Positions 1 to 10,336 of a stretch of 64,000 bases of DNA are shown here, one piece after another; within the stretch, counting starts at the first letter, position 1, and each line of letters begins with the position of its first letter. The position numbers and the translations under genes were made by a program. The DNA lies in contig JADJPA010000001.1 of the NCBI GenBank assembly GCA_016713505.1, positions 1,426,001 to 1,490,000 on the forward strand, in the 5' to 3' direction. This DNA comes from Candidatus Competibacteraceae bacterium. GTDB taxonomy: Bacteria > Pseudomonadota > Gammaproteobacteria > Competibacterales > Competibacteraceae. The notes under the pieces are model-generated. The model had not been told where the DNA came from, searched no databases, and saw nothing but the letters and a program-made list of their open reading frames with translations.

Positions 1-1319
1 GCGATATCGCCGGTCAACAACCAACCATCGCGCAGGATTTGATCGGTTGCGCCGGGCTGCTCCCAGTAACCGAGCATCACTTGGGGTCCGCGCACGCACA
101 ATTCGCCCCGTTCGCCCGCGGCGACTTCGCCGCTGCCGGGATCGCGCAGTTGAATATCGGTGGAGGGTAGCGGCAACCCGACGCTGCCATTGAATTCGCC
201 AAGATCGACAGGGTTGATACAAACCAGCGGCGAGGCTTCAGTCAATTCATAGCTTTCCAGCAGCGGGATTCCAGTCAAAGCCCGCCAGCGCTCCGCCACC
301 GCCTGCTGGACCGCCGCACCTCCACCGATGGCCAGCTTGAGCGACCTGAAATCCAAATTCCTGAATTTTTCATTTTGCATCAGTGATTTGAATAATTCAT
401 CATCGCCGGTGATGACAGTGAACTTCCAGCGCCGCATTTCAGCCGCGCACAGCGCCCCATCGCGCGGATTGCTCAGCAGCACGTTCAGGCCGCCGTGGCG
501 GACGAAGCACAGGCAATTTAACGTGAGGTAAAAGATACGGTGCAGCGGGTGGACGGTGATGATGATTTCTTCGCCCTCGCGCAGCAGCGGGCCGACGAAG
601 GCGACGCACTGTTCCATGTTGGCCACCATGTTGCGATGGGTCAGCATCGCCCCCTTGGGCAGGCCGGTGGTACCGCTGGTATATTGCAGAAAGGCCAAAT
701 CCTCACCGCTTGGTTTGCCGGCGTTCAGCGAGCGACCGTTGCCTACAGCGAGCGCTTCTTTGAACGCGATGGCGTTCGACAACGCAGCCACCGGCGCTCT
801 ATTCTTGATGCGCTCGATGAATAGATTGACAACCTTCGCTTTCCAATACGGCAAAAGATCGCCAATTTCGGTCACAAGAGTCGCCCCAATTTGAGTGTGG
901 GCGATTAGGTCGGCCAAGCTCTGCGCCAAATTGGCAAGAATCACGATGGCCTTGGCGCCGGAATCTTTCAATTGATGTTCCAATTCGCGCGGCGCGCTGA
1001 GCGGATCGATGTTGACCACCACCAAACCGGCGCGCAGCACGCCAAACAGCGCCACCGGGTATTGCAGCAGGTTCGGCAGCATGATCGCCACGCGCTCGCC
1101 TTTCTCCAAGCCCAGCTCCTGTTGCAGATAGACCGCTAGCGCCCGGCTTTTTTGCTCCAGCTCGTTGTAGCTCATGCTGTAGCCCATGCTGGCGAAGGCA
1201 TGGCGGCGACCGAACTGACAGCAACTGCGCTCGAACACTTCGACCAGCGAACGATATTGATCGGGATTAATGTCCGCCGGCACCTTGGGCGGATAACTGT
1301 TCAGCCACACCTTTTCCAC
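1..1319 (-). CDS. fadD: Long-chain fatty acid-CoA ligase FadD, 3' end cut by window edge
   Basis: Activates long-chain fatty acids to acyl-CoA at the inner membrane, the entry step of beta-oxidation. About 439 codons are visible; the C-terminal ~120 residues lie beyond the left edge. The start is a GTG at 1319 with a GGAG ribosome site a few bases upstream, and the first residues (VEKVWLN-YP) match the FadD family start. The phosphate-binding loop YTSGTTGLPKG is present. The second conserved ATP motif reads YELTEASPLV, where FadD normally has YGLTE, so a glycine is replaced by glutamate. An 18-base perfect palindrome sits 62 bases upstream of the start. No frameshift is seen. The assignment as FadD rather than another acyl-CoA synthetase rests on the FadD-like N-terminus and overall similarity. 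Confidence 0.88.
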   Translation of the reverse strand, partial: MEKVWLNSYPPKVPADINPDQYRSLVEVFERSCCQFGRRHAFASMGYSMSYNELEQKSRALAVYLQQELGLEKGERVAIMLPNLLQYPVALFGVLRAGLVVVNIDPLSAPRELEHQLKDSGAKAIVILANLAQSLADLIAHTQIGATLVTEIGDLLPYWKAKVVNLFIERIKNRAPVAALSNAIAFKEALAVGNGRSLNAGKPSGEDLAFLQYTSGTTGLPKGAMLTHRNMVANMEQCVAFVGPLLREGEEIIITVHPLHRIFYLTLNCLCFVRHGGLNVLLSNPRDGALCAAEMRRWKFTVITGDDELFKSLMQNEKFRNLDFRSLKLAIGGGAAVQQAVAERWRALTGIPLLESYELTEASPLVCINPVDLGEFNGSVGLPLPSTDIQLRDPGSGEVAAGERGELCVRGPQVMLGYWEQPGATDQILRDGWLLTGDI

Positions 1320-1381
1320 GAGAAAGCTCCAATCGAGAGAACGTTCGATATTATTAGGTTTGCTCAACCGATTGTCGGATG

Positions 1382-1399
1382 TTCAGGCGCTTGCCTGAA
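1382..1399. promoter_or_regulatory. Palindrome upstream of fadD, possible operator
   Basis: TTCAGGC-GCTT-GCCTGAA is a perfect 7-bp-arm inverted repeat in the 190-base gap between fbpC and the fadD start. It has no T-tract, so it is not a typical terminator. It could be an operator for fadD, but I do not recognise the regulator. Confidence 0.25.
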
Positions 1400-1509
1400 T
1401 CATGCTCATCGACCTTTTCAGAGAGAAAGGTTTATAGCAATTGTTGCGCCAGGCGGCGACTTCGACAAGCCGGTCAGGTGTCGGCCGAACCCGGCGTGAA
1501 TGTGGGGCG

Positions 1510-2539
<1,030 letters not shown>

Positions 2540-2556
<17 letters not shown>

Positions 2557-4279
2557 AGCCGGGTCTCGACTGGCCGATGGCGCGGCTGAGCAGGATGACC
2601 GGTCCGATGCCGGCCAGCACGATGGCCAGCGCGAAACCGGCCGAATCCGCCAGCCGTTCGTCCGAGGCCAGCTCGTAGGTTCGCACCGCCAATGTGTTGA
2701 AATTGAAAGGTCGCAGGATCAAGGTCGCCGGCAACTCCTTGAGCACGTCCACGAACACCAGTAACAGCGCGGCCAGCAGACTGCCGCGCAACATCGGCAA
2801 ATGAATCTGGCCCAATACGCCCAACGGTGAGGTGCCCAGCGAGCGGGCGGCAGCGTCCATGCTGGGCCGAATCCGGCTCAAACCGCTCTCGACGCTATGA
2901 AGCGCCACCGGCAAGAACCGGCTGCAGTAGGCGAACAGCAGCGCCGCCAGCGTTCCGCTCAGCAGCAAGCCGGTCGAAATCCCCAGCCATTGCCGCGCCC
3001 AGGCGTCCACGCCGCGATCAATCGCCGCCAGCGGTAACAGCACCCCGATGGCGATCACCGTACCCGGCACCGCATAGCCCAAGCCGGCCCCGCGCACCGC
3101 CGCGCGCACCAGCGGACGCGGCCGCAGCCGCTGGCCGTAAGCCAGCAGCAGCGCCAGCAGCAAGATCAGCACAGCCGCGCCCGACGCCAGCAACAAGCTG
3201 TTCGCCAACAATTGCATGAATCGGGCATCCATCACGCGCGGCGCGGTCCGCAGGGCCGACAGCGTCAAATGTCCCGCCGGAATCAGGAAGCCGAACAGCA
3301 AGGGAAGCCCGCAAGCTGCGGTCGCCAGCCAACGCGCCTGACCCGCTAGCACCTGGCGGCGCGGTCGAGACTGTCGGTTGCTCGCGTGATGAAAACGCGC
3401 TTGCCGCCGCGATAACCGCTCGAACGCCAGCAAGGCAACCACGAACAGCAACAACAAACCTGCCAGTTGCGCGGCGGCCACCGCATCGCTCATTCCGTAC
3501 CAGACCCGGAAAATACCCGTGGTGAAGGTGCTGACCCCGAAATATTGCACTGTACCGTAATCGGCCAAAGCCTCCATCTGCACCAGCGACACCCCGGCGA
3601 TCAGCGCCGGCCGGGCCATCGGCAGCGAAACGACCACAAAACGCCGCCACGGTCCCGCGCCGAGCGTGCGGCTGACTTCCATAACGGCAACCGATTGATC
3701 GAGAAAAGCCGCCCGCGCCAGCAGATAAACGTAGGGGTACAGCACCAACGCCAGCATGACGACCGCGCCGGACAAGGAACGAATTTCGGGGAACCAGTAA
3801 TCATGATGGTTCCAGTGGAAGCGGTCGCGCAAGACGGTTTGCAGCGGACCGGCGTAATCCAACAGATCGGTGTAGGAATAGGCGATGATGTAGGCGGGAA
3901 TCGCCATCGGCAGCAACAGCAGCCACTCGAACCAGCGCCGGCCAGGAAATTCGTGCAGGCTGGCCAACCACGCGGTGGGCACGCCGATCAACAAGGTTCC
4001 CACGCCGACCCCGAGCATCAGCAACACGGAATTTTGCACGTAATCCGCCAGCACGGTCTCGGTCAAATGCTCCCAGACCGGACCGGCCGGCCGCAGCGCG
4101 GTCAACAATACGGTCAGCACCGGCAACGCCAACCAAAAAGCGGCCCCGACCACCAACACAGACCAGCGGTCGAGGCCAAGCCACTGCGCTCGCAACCACC
4201 GCAGCCGGCGCGGCGCGGCGGGAGGCATAGTCACCGAGAGATTAGAAACAAGCACCTCCCGGCCGAGGGAGTCGGTCAC
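2540..4279 (-). CDS. fbpB: Ferric iron ABC transporter permease (FbpB type, fused double domain)
   Basis: Inner membrane channel of the iron importer. The 579 residues contain two successive binding-protein-dependent permease domains with about 12 hydrophobic segments in all, the fused arrangement usual for FbpB/SfuB/HitB. The frame opens with GTG at 4279, 18 bases after the end of fbpA; an alternative ATG at 4228 starts just before the arginine-rich segment that precedes the first membrane span. Neither has a decisive ribosome site, so the start is uncertain by 17 codons. Transcribed with fbpA and fbpC. Confidence 0.9.
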
Positions 4280-4297
4280 GTGGGCAGGGGTGTCGGC

Positions 4298-5332
4298 TCA
4301 TTTCCACCCTGCCCGATCCATCAAGCGCACGGCGGTGGGATTCAGTTCGCCCAGCTTGGCGACGTTGAGGGTGTCGGCCTTGAACTCGCCCCACGACTGG
4401 AGCGTGGCGCTGGGCGCGATGGCCGGGTTGACGGGGTATTCGTTGTTGGTTTCGGCGTACCAACGCTGCGCGGCCTCAGCGGCCATGAATTCCAGCAATT
4501 GGATGGCGTTGGCGCGGTTGCGGGCGTGGGCGGTGACGCCCGCTCCGCTGACGTTGACGTGGACGCCGGTGGTCTTGGCGTCGGGCCAGAACACCGCAAC
4601 CTTGGCGGCGGCTTGTTTTTCGGACTCGTCGCTGGAGTTGACCATGCCGCCCAGATAATAGGTATTGGCCAACGTCACGTCGCACTCGCCGGCCGCGACC
4701 GCCTTGATTTGATCGCGGTCGCCGCCCTTGGGCGGACGGGCGAAGTTGGCGACCAAACCCTTGGCCCACGCCTCGGTCTTGGCTTCGCCGTGATGGCTGA
4801 TCATCCCGGCGACCAGCGATTGATTGTAGATGCTGTCGGAAGAGCGCACGCACACCTTGCCTTTCCACTTCGGATCGGCCAAGCCTTCGTAGGTGGAAAG
4901 ATCGGCGGGCTTGACGCGATCCTTGGCGTAGATGATCGGCCGGGCGCGCACCGACAGCCCGTACCAGTACCCGTCGGGATCGCGGTAGGCGGCGGGGATG
5001 CGCGCGGCCAGCGTTTCGGATTTGACCGCTTGCAACACACCGGCCTTCTTCGCGGCGGCCAGACGGCCCGCGTCGGTGGTCAGCATTAAGTCGGCGGGCG
5101 TGTTGGCGCCTTCGCTTTGCAGCCGTTGCAGTAGGGTTTCTTCCTTGTCCGTCACCAGGTTGACGGCGATGCCGGCCTGCTTGCTGAAGTCGTCCAGCAA
5201 CGGCTTGATCAAGTCTTCCTTGCGAGCTGAGTAGATATTAACTTCCTCGGCCGCCTGCGCGGGAACCGCAAGCAAACTAGAGAGTAGGCCGAGCAGCGCT
5301 AAGAAACCGAAACGCTTGAATGCGACAGGCAT
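4298..5332 (-). CDS. fbpA: Periplasmic ferric iron-binding protein (FbpA/FutA family)
   Basis: Captures Fe(III) in the periplasm for FbpBC. The 344-residue protein begins with a signal peptide (hydrophobic core, cleavage after AQA near residue 27), followed by the family start VNIYSARKE. The adjacent tyrosines in NTYYLGG at 225-226 are the expected iron ligands of the class. First gene of fbpABC, preceded by an AT-rich promoter region with a near-consensus Fur box. A related substrate cannot be excluded, but the tyrosine pair and the Fur site agree on iron. Confidence 0.92.
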   Translation of the reverse strand: MPVAFKRFGFLALLGLLSSLLAVPAQAAEEVNIYSARKEDLIKPLLDDFSKQAGIAVNLVTDKEETLLQRLQSEGANTPADLMLTTDAGRLAAAKKAGVLQAVKSETLAARIPAAYRDPDGYWYGLSVRARPIIYAKDRVKPADLSTYEGLADPKWKGKVCVRSSDSIYNQSLVAGMISHHGEAKTEAWAKGLVANFARPPKGGDRDQIKAVAAGECDVTLANTYYLGGMVNSSDESEKQAAAKVAVFWPDAKTTGVHVNVSGAGVTAHARNRANAIQLLEFMAAEAAQRWYAETNNEYPVNPAIAPSATLQSWGEFKADTLNVAKLGELNPTAVRLMDRAGWK

Positions 5333-5365
5333 TGAATACTCCAGGGTCTTGGGGTTTAACTCAAA

Positions 5366-5380
5366 TGATATTAATTCTCA
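5366..5380. promoter_or_regulatory. Fur box upstream of fbpABC
   Basis: TGATATT-A-ATTCTCA matches the 7-1-7 Fur consensus (TGATAAT-N-ATTATCA) at 13 of 14 arm positions less one, with one mismatch in each arm. The surrounding 21 bases (5363-5383) form a wider imperfect palindrome, AAATGA...TCATTT. It lies 33 bases before the fbpA start, in an AT-rich promoter-like stretch, so iron repression of the operon is likely. Confidence 0.72.
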
Positions 5381-5491
5381 TTTAAATTGTAAAGCGGCGT
5401 TTTAACTGAATATTAATTGATAAAATTCGGCGATTAATAAACTTGAGCGAACGGCCTGACAGCGTTGGGAGTCACGATCTGAACGCGTCAT

Positions 5492-6535
5492 TCATAGCAA
5501 ATTTTTGCGGGGATCAAAGGCGTCTCGCACCGCCTCGCCGACGAACACCAGCAAGCTCAACATCAGCGCCACCACCACAAAACCGGCGATCCCCAGCCAC
5601 GGCGCTTGCAGGTTGTCCTTGCCCTGGCGCAGCAGATCGCCCAATGAGGCCGAGCCCGGCGGCAGGCCCAAACCCAGAAAGTCGAGCGCGGTCAAGGCGA
5701 CGATGGAGCCGGATAGGATGAACGGCATGAAGGTCAAGGTCGCCACCATCGCGTTAGGCAATACGTGCTTGAACATGATCCGGCCGTCGGTCATGCCCAA
5801 GGCGCGGGCGGCGCGGACGTAATCGAAATTGCGGGCGCGCAGGAATTCAGCCCGCACCACGCCCACCAACGAGGTCCAACTAAACAGCATCAGCACCAAC
5901 AGCAGGGTCCAGAAGCCCGGCGTGACCACGCTGGAGACGATGATCAAAATGAACAGTTGCGGCAATCCACCCCAAATTTCCAGAAAGCGTTGAAACAGCA
6001 GATCGACCCGCCCGCCGAAATAGCCCTGCACCGCGCCCGCCGCCACCCCGATCACCGAGGAGGTCAGGGTCAGCAGCAACCCGAACAACACCGAAATGCG
6101 CAGGCCGTAGATCAAGCGCGCCAGCACGTCGCGGCCCTGGTCGTCGGTGCCGAGCCAGTTTTCGGCGGACGGCGGCGCGGGCGCGGGAACCGGCAGATTG
6201 TAATTGACCGTGTTATGGCTAAAGCGCGCCGGCGGCCACAGCATCCAGCCGTTTTTCTCGATCAAATCGGCCAGAAACGGATCGCGATAATTGGCGGCGC
6301 TGGGGAAAATGCCGCCGAAATCGGTTTCGGCGTACTCTTTCAACACCGGAAAATAAAGCGATCCTTGATACTTCACCAACAAGGGGCGGTCGTTGGCGAT
6401 CAACTCCGCCCCCAAGCTCAGCCCGAACAGCAGCAAAAACAGCCACAGCGACCACCAGCCGCGCCGGTTGGCGCGAAACTGGGCGAAGCGGCGGCGGGTC
6501 AGCGGAGTGATATGGACGCCCAAGCGTTCCAGCAT
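5492..6535 (-). CDS. yejE: Peptide/microcin C type ABC transporter permease YejE
   Basis: Inner membrane permease of the YejABEF oligopeptide importer. The 347 residues start with a short cytoplasmic segment and one membrane span, then a large periplasmic insert and a C-terminal DppC-like permease domain with the coupling motif around RAARALGMTD. It begins 3 bases after the end of yejB, so the two are cotranscribed. In the usual order an ATPase gene (yejF) follows; here the next gene is unrelated and lies upstream in the iron operon's promoter direction. Confidence 0.9.
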   Translation of the reverse strand: MLERLGVHITPLTRRRFAQFRANRRGWWSLWLFLLLFGLSLGAELIANDRPLLVKYQGSLYFPVLKEYAETDFGGIFPSAANYRDPFLADLIEKNGWMLWPPARFSHNTVNYNLPVPAPAPPSAENWLGTDDQGRDVLARLIYGLRISVLFGLLLTLTSSVIGVAAGAVQGYFGGRVDLLFQRFLEIWGGLPQLFILIIVSSVVTPGFWTLLLVLMLFSWTSLVGVVRAEFLRARNFDYVRAARALGMTDGRIMFKHVLPNAMVATLTFMPFILSGSIVALTALDFLGLGLPPGSASLGDLLRQGKDNLQAPWLGIAGFVVVALMLSLLVFVGEAVRDAFDPRKNLL

Positions 6536-6538
6536 CGC

Positions 6539-7645
6539 TCAACCCTCCCGCGTGGCGAAGTCGATGCGCGGATCGACCCAGTGATAGGTGAGATCGCTGA
6601 TCAGATTGAGCAGCAAGCCGATCAGGCTGAACACGTACAGCGTGCCGAACATCACCGGGTAGTCGCGCTTGATCACCGCCTCGAAGCCCAACAAGCCGAG
6701 GCCGTCCAGCGAGAAAATGACTTCGATCAGCAGCGAGCCGGTGAACAGCATCCCGACCAGCGTGGCCGGAAAGCCGGCGATCACCAGCAACATGGCGTTG
6801 CGGAACACGTGGCCGTACAGCACCTGCCGCTCGTTCAAGCCCTTGGCGCGGGCGGTCATCACGTATTGCTTGTTGATCTCATCCAAAAAGGAGTTTTTGG
6901 TGAGCATGGTCAGCGAGGCGAAGCCGCCGATCACCATCGCCGTCACCGGCAAGGTCAGATGCCAGAAATAATCCACGATCCGCGCCGGCCAGCTCAAATC
7001 CGCCCAGTTGTCCGACACGAGCCCGCGCAGCGGAAACCAGTCCAGATAGCGTCCGCCGGCGAACACGATCACCAGCAGGATGGCGAACAGAAAGGCCGGG
7101 ATCGCATAGCCGATGATGACCGCCGCGCTGCTCAGCACATCGAAGCGCGAGCCGTCGCGCACCGCCTTGACGATCCCCAATGGAATGGAAATCAGATAAA
7201 TCAGCAAAGTGCTCCAAACGCCGAGCGAGATTGAGACCGGCAGTTTATCCAGCACCAGATCCGCTACCTCGCGGTCCCGAAAATAGCTGCGACCGAGATC
7301 GAAGCTCAAATAATCTAGGACCATCCGCCCGAACCGCACGTAGGCGGGTTGGTCGAAACCGAACTGACGGTTGAGCTCGGCGACGAAGGCGGGATCGAGA
7401 CCCTGCGCGCCGCGATACGCCCCGTTGCTACCCGCGCCTTGCCGGCCAGTGCTGCCTCGCCCGGCTTCCGCGCCCTCTCCACCGCCGACGCGCGATGTAG
7501 CGGATACAGCCGTGTCCTTGAGTTGGGCCAGCAGTTGCTCCACCGGTCCGCCGGGCGCGACCTGCACGATGGCAAAGTTGATGGCGATAATGCCGAACAA
7601 CGTCAGCGGGATCAGCGCCAGACGACGGAGAATATAGGCGTACAT
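6539..7645 (-). CDS. yejB: Peptide/microcin C type ABC transporter permease YejB
   Basis: Partner permease of YejE; 368 residues starting MYAYILRRLALIPLT, the usual YejB/DppB N-terminus. It carries a Gly/Arg/Ala-rich insert around residues 45-75 before the conserved periplasmic segment (ELNRQFGFDQPAYVRFG), typical of the YejB branch. The DppB-like permease domain follows, with the coupling motif MTARAKGLNE. First gene of the yejBE pair; the binding protein gene yejA is 2.7 kb upstream on the same strand, with four opposite-strand genes in between. Confidence 0.9.
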   Translation of the reverse strand: MYAYILRRLALIPLTLFGIIAINFAIVQVAPGGPVEQLLAQLKDTAVSATSRVGGGEGAEAGRGSTGRQGAGSNGAYRGAQGLDPAFVAELNRQFGFDQPAYVRFGRMVLDYLSFDLGRSYFRDREVADLVLDKLPVSISLGVWSTLLIYLISIPLGIVKAVRDGSRFDVLSSAAVIIGYAIPAFLFAILLVIVFAGGRYLDWFPLRGLVSDNWADLSWPARIVDYFWHLTLPVTAMVIGGFASLTMLTKNSFLDEINKQYVMTARAKGLNERQVLYGHVFRNAMLLVIAGFPATLVGMLFTGSLLIEVIFSLDGLGLLGFEAVIKRDYPVMFGTLYVFSLIGLLLNLISDLTYHWVDPRIDFATREG

Positions 7646-7986
7646 AACGAAAACATGGCGTTAAGGAACTCGGGCTGCGACGAACGCGCAAGGTTATCAC
7701 GAAGAGCCACATCCGAAGGAATGGCAAATCTGAGTCCTTACGCTATCAACGCTGCGAGCAATGCTCATAACAAATTGATAAGACAAGCACGATAAGACTA
7801 TGCGTGGAGCTTATGGAGCCGACCTACAGTCCGCGGACAACACGCTTCCGAGCTTTTATCGATGCTAAAAAGTATGGCTCAACGTGAATTTCAGAGAGAT
7901 AATAATATTTATAATATGGTTTATAGCTTTATCGGCCTATGCGCCAGTGAGCTAAAATAACCATAAAAATTAATAGTGCAGACTTC
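7646..7986. other. Intergenic region between divergent yejB and CZB gene
   Basis: About 340 bases with no supported gene. The right half (7860-7985) is AT-rich and should hold promoters for the divergent genes, but I cannot single out a convincing -35/-10 pair. No repeat or hairpin stands out. Confidence 0.5.
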
Positions 7987-8004
7987 TTGAGGGGGAGTAA
8001 CACG

Positions 8005-8463
8005 ATGAAGTGGCTTATACGGTTGTTGGGTAGGGCTCAAAATTCACCTGCGTCTATAATAGAAGAGACTGTGAAGCACGTCACAGGTCTTAACATCCAA
8101 TCCGCTCGCGAGATTGGCTCTGTCATCGAGGCCCATTTTGCTTGGAAATCTCGGATTCAGGCCGTCATCGAAGGCAGTTCTTCCGAGATACTTTCCGTTG
8201 AAGTCGTCTCAAAAGACAACCAGTGCATTTTAGGAAAATGGATTTACGGTTCTGGATATCAACATTATGGTGACGACACATTGTTTCAGGGGTTGCGTGA
8301 AACCCATACTCACTTTCATCAGTGCGCCGGTCATGTATTAGCCCTAGCCCAGACTGGCGATAAAGATCAGGCGCAACGAAGTATTCAGGGTGAATTTAGC
8401 GCCGCTTCGCGGGTTGTTATCGCAAAATTGACCGAAATGTATCAGAAAGCTCTAAAAAGCTAA
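8005..8463 (+). CDS. Stand-alone CZB (chemoreceptor zinc-binding) domain protein
   Basis: A 152-residue protein consisting almost entirely of a CZB domain, a four-helix zinc-binding module otherwise found attached to chemoreceptors and diguanylate cyclases. The expected ligands are all visible: histidine in AHFAWKSRI, cysteine in CILGKWIYG, and two histidines in ETHTHFHQCAG. The start is the ATG at 8005, 7 bases after a strong GGGGGAG ribosome site; an upstream TTG at 7987 is less likely. The short N-terminal stretch MKWLIRLLG is amphipathic. It probably senses zinc or zinc-reactive oxidants, but no signalling partner lies next to it. Confidence 0.82.
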   Translation: MKWLIRLLGRAQNSPASIIEETVKHVTGLNIQSAREIGSVIEAHFAWKSRIQAVIEGSSSEILSVEVVSKDNQCILGKWIYGSGYQHYGDDTLFQGLRETHTHFHQCAGHVLALAQTGDKDQAQRSIQGEFSAASRVVIAKLTEMYQKALKS

Positions 8464-8659
8464 TCCATACTTTTTTAGACCATCGGAAACTTGCGGTCGA
8501 TTTTTCGACAGAGGTCTCGCTTTCACTGGCGCCGCCTTTAAGCTGCTGATCCAGTGGGGCGGCCTCAAACCCCATGAAAAAGGTTTCTTCCTCCCTGCTA
8601 TCGCCCAATTCAACCTCTGAACAACCAACACCGAGAGCTAACCATTCAAAATCCATAAC

Positions 8660-9202
8660 ATGTCCAAACTTGAGATCGAAACCATTTGCTCGAAAGTGGT
8701 CTACCAAAACCGTTGGATGACCGTTCGCGAAGATCAAATTCGCCGCCAAGATGGCGGCCTGGGAATCTACGGCGTCGTTGAAAAATCCGACTTCGCCGTG
8801 ATCGCCGCCGTTCAGGACGGCTTGATCCATCTGGTCGAACAATACCGTTACCCTGTCGGCGCTCGCTGCTGGGAGCTCCCGCAAGGCACTTGGGACAAGG
8901 CGGTCAGCGATCCAGTCGAGCTGGCGAAAACCGAACTGCGCGAGGAAACCGGCCTCACGGCGGGCCGCATCGAGCACGTCGCCAAGCTACATGAAGCCTA
9001 TGGCTACTCCACGCAAGCCTTCGATCTGTTCTTCGCGACGCAACTCACACAAGGCGAAGCGCGGTTGGAACCGGAGGAACAAGGTTTGATTACGAGACCT
9101 TTTCCGATTCAAACAGTGGCGACTATGCTCTGCGACGGACGAATTACGGATGCGGTCACGGCGGCCAGCTTTGGTTTGCTCCGCCTGAAGGGACTGCTAT
9201 AA
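8660..9202 (+). CDS. NUDIX hydrolase (ADP-ribose/nucleoside diphosphate type)
   Basis: Likely cleaves a nucleoside diphosphate linked to another moiety. The 180 residues hold one NUDIX fold; the box region ELPQGTW...TELREETGL keeps the EExG catalytic glutamates, but its first half is one residue longer than the classic GX5EX7REUXEEXGU spacing and the usual REU arginine is threonine. This looks like the branch with WELPQG-W. The stop codon directly abuts the next start, so it is probably cotranscribed with the SIMPL-domain gene. Substrate unknown. Confidence 0.85.
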   Translation: MSKLEIETICSKVVYQNRWMTVREDQIRRQDGGLGIYGVVEKSDFAVIAAVQDGLIHLVEQYRYPVGARCWELPQGTWDKAVSDPVELAKTELREETGLTAGRIEHVAKLHEAYGYSTQAFDLFFATQLTQGEARLEPEEQGLITRPFPIQTVATMLCDGRITDAVTAASFGLLRLKGLL

Positions 9203-10003
9203 ATGCACGAAACGAACCATTCGAACGCGAGATCCGACATGATGAAAAGATGGTCTACCTCAATGGCTGGAGCGATGGTCTTGCTGTGTCATAGCGCTTC
9301 AAGTCAGCCACTCAACATTCAAGACCTTCAACCCACCATCACGGTCAGCGGCGAAGCCGTCGTCAATGTCAAACCGGACAAGATCGTGATCCGTCTCGGC
9401 ATCGAAACCTGGGATGCCAATATCACCAACGCCAAGGAAAAGAATAATGAAATATTGAAAAAGACCATTGGAATGACCAAGGAATTGGGCATCTTGGATA
9501 AAGACGTGCAAACCGATCATCTATCCATCGAACCGCGTTGGAAAGATCAATATACCAACGAAGGATTCATCGGTTTCTTTGTCAGAAACTCTATCGTCGT
9601 GACGGTGAGCGACATCGCGAAAGTCGAAGACCTAGTGACCAAAGCTTTACAAGCCGGCGTCAATTACATCCACGGCGTGGATTATGAAACCACCGAGTTG
9701 AAGAAATACCGCGAGCAAGCGCGAGAATTGGCCCTCAAGGCGGCGGCGGAAAAGGCGGAAAAAATGGCGGCGGCCCTCGGCCAGTCCATCGGCCCGCCGC
9801 TTCGAATCAATGAAAATCACGCCGGATCATACGGCTGGTACGGATCGAGTTGGGGCGGATGGGGATACGGGCGAGGTCAAGCCATGAGTCAAAATGTCGC
9901 TCAGAACGCGCCGGGCGGCGCGGGGGAAGCGAGCGAAACCATCGCTCCCGGCACCATCGCCATCCGCGCCAATGTGGACGTCGTGTTTGAACTTCACCGA
10001 TGA
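9203..10003 (+). CDS. SIMPL domain (DUF541) periplasmic protein
   Basis: 266 residues, of which the first 12 may not be translated: ATGs at 9239 and 9242 (MMKRWSTSMAGAMVLLC) give a standard signal peptide ending near ASSQ. The rest matches the SIMPL/DUF541 family: the opening TITVSGEAVVNVKPDKI, a conserved glutamate-rich helix of KAAAEKAEKMAAALG, and a Gly/Tyr/Trp-rich loop. The family is periplasmic and of unclear function, linked to oxidative stress in E. coli YggE. Its ATG begins right after the NUDIX stop codon. Confidence 0.85.
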   Translation: MHETNHSNARSDMMKRWSTSMAGAMVLLCHSASSQPLNIQDLQPTITVSGEAVVNVKPDKIVIRLGIETWDANITNAKEKNNEILKKTIGMTKELGILDKDVQTDHLSIEPRWKDQYTNEGFIGFFVRNSIVVTVSDIAKVEDLVTKALQAGVNYIHGVDYETTELKKYREQARELALKAAAEKAEKMAAALGQSIGPPLRINENHAGSYGWYGSSWGGWGYGRGQAMSQNVAQNAPGGAGEASETIAPGTIAIRANVDVVFELHR

Positions 10004-10064
10004 GTATTCAGACCCTCTCACGCTGTCTAATTACACATTCTTCAATCAGCGCGGCAACCATCAC

Positions 10065-10298
10065 ATGCAAATTTACAAAAACCTCAACGGCAATTCAGGC
10101 ATCCAGGCTTACGAATTCAACCAAGGCTCGATCATCGTGGCCTTTAAGACTGGCGGATCTTATTTGTACACTAACGAAAGCGCCAGCGCGGCTCATATCA
10201 GCGAAATGCACCGATTGGCTCAACTCGGTAAGGGGCTGAATACCTACATCAATCAAAATACCCACATGGCCTACGCCAAAGACCTTCGAGCGGATTAG
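10065..10298 (+). CDS. Small KTSC-like hypothetical protein
   Basis: A 77-residue protein starting MQIYKNLNGNSGIQAYEF. The pattern of a short beta-hairpin (GSIIVAFKTGGSYLYT) followed by a helix and GLNTYINQN resembles the small KTSC-type domain, which is sometimes RNA/nucleic-acid associated; the match is by pattern only. The frame stays open upstream to 9894, but that part overlaps the SIMPL gene and is arginine-rich without family character, so the ATG at 10065 is chosen. Convergent with yejA. Confidence 0.6.
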   Translation: MQIYKNLNGNSGIQAYEFNQGSIIVAFKTGGSYLYTNESASAAHISEMHRLAQLGKGLNTYINQNTHMAYAKDLRAD

Positions 10299-10336
10299 GA
10301 ATCGGCAGCCGTTGGAAGATGGAACCGAGAGCCTAT

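Noticed and set aside
3467..5089. 540-codon plus-strand open frame opposite fbpA/fbpB
   Set aside because: It is antisense to two clearly real genes and is rich in His/Gln/Arg/Gly as expected for a mirrored frame of GC-rich coding DNA.
5765..7234. 489-codon plus-strand open frame opposite yejB/yejE
   Set aside because: Antisense to conserved permease genes; composition (His, Gln, Arg) is that of a shadow frame.
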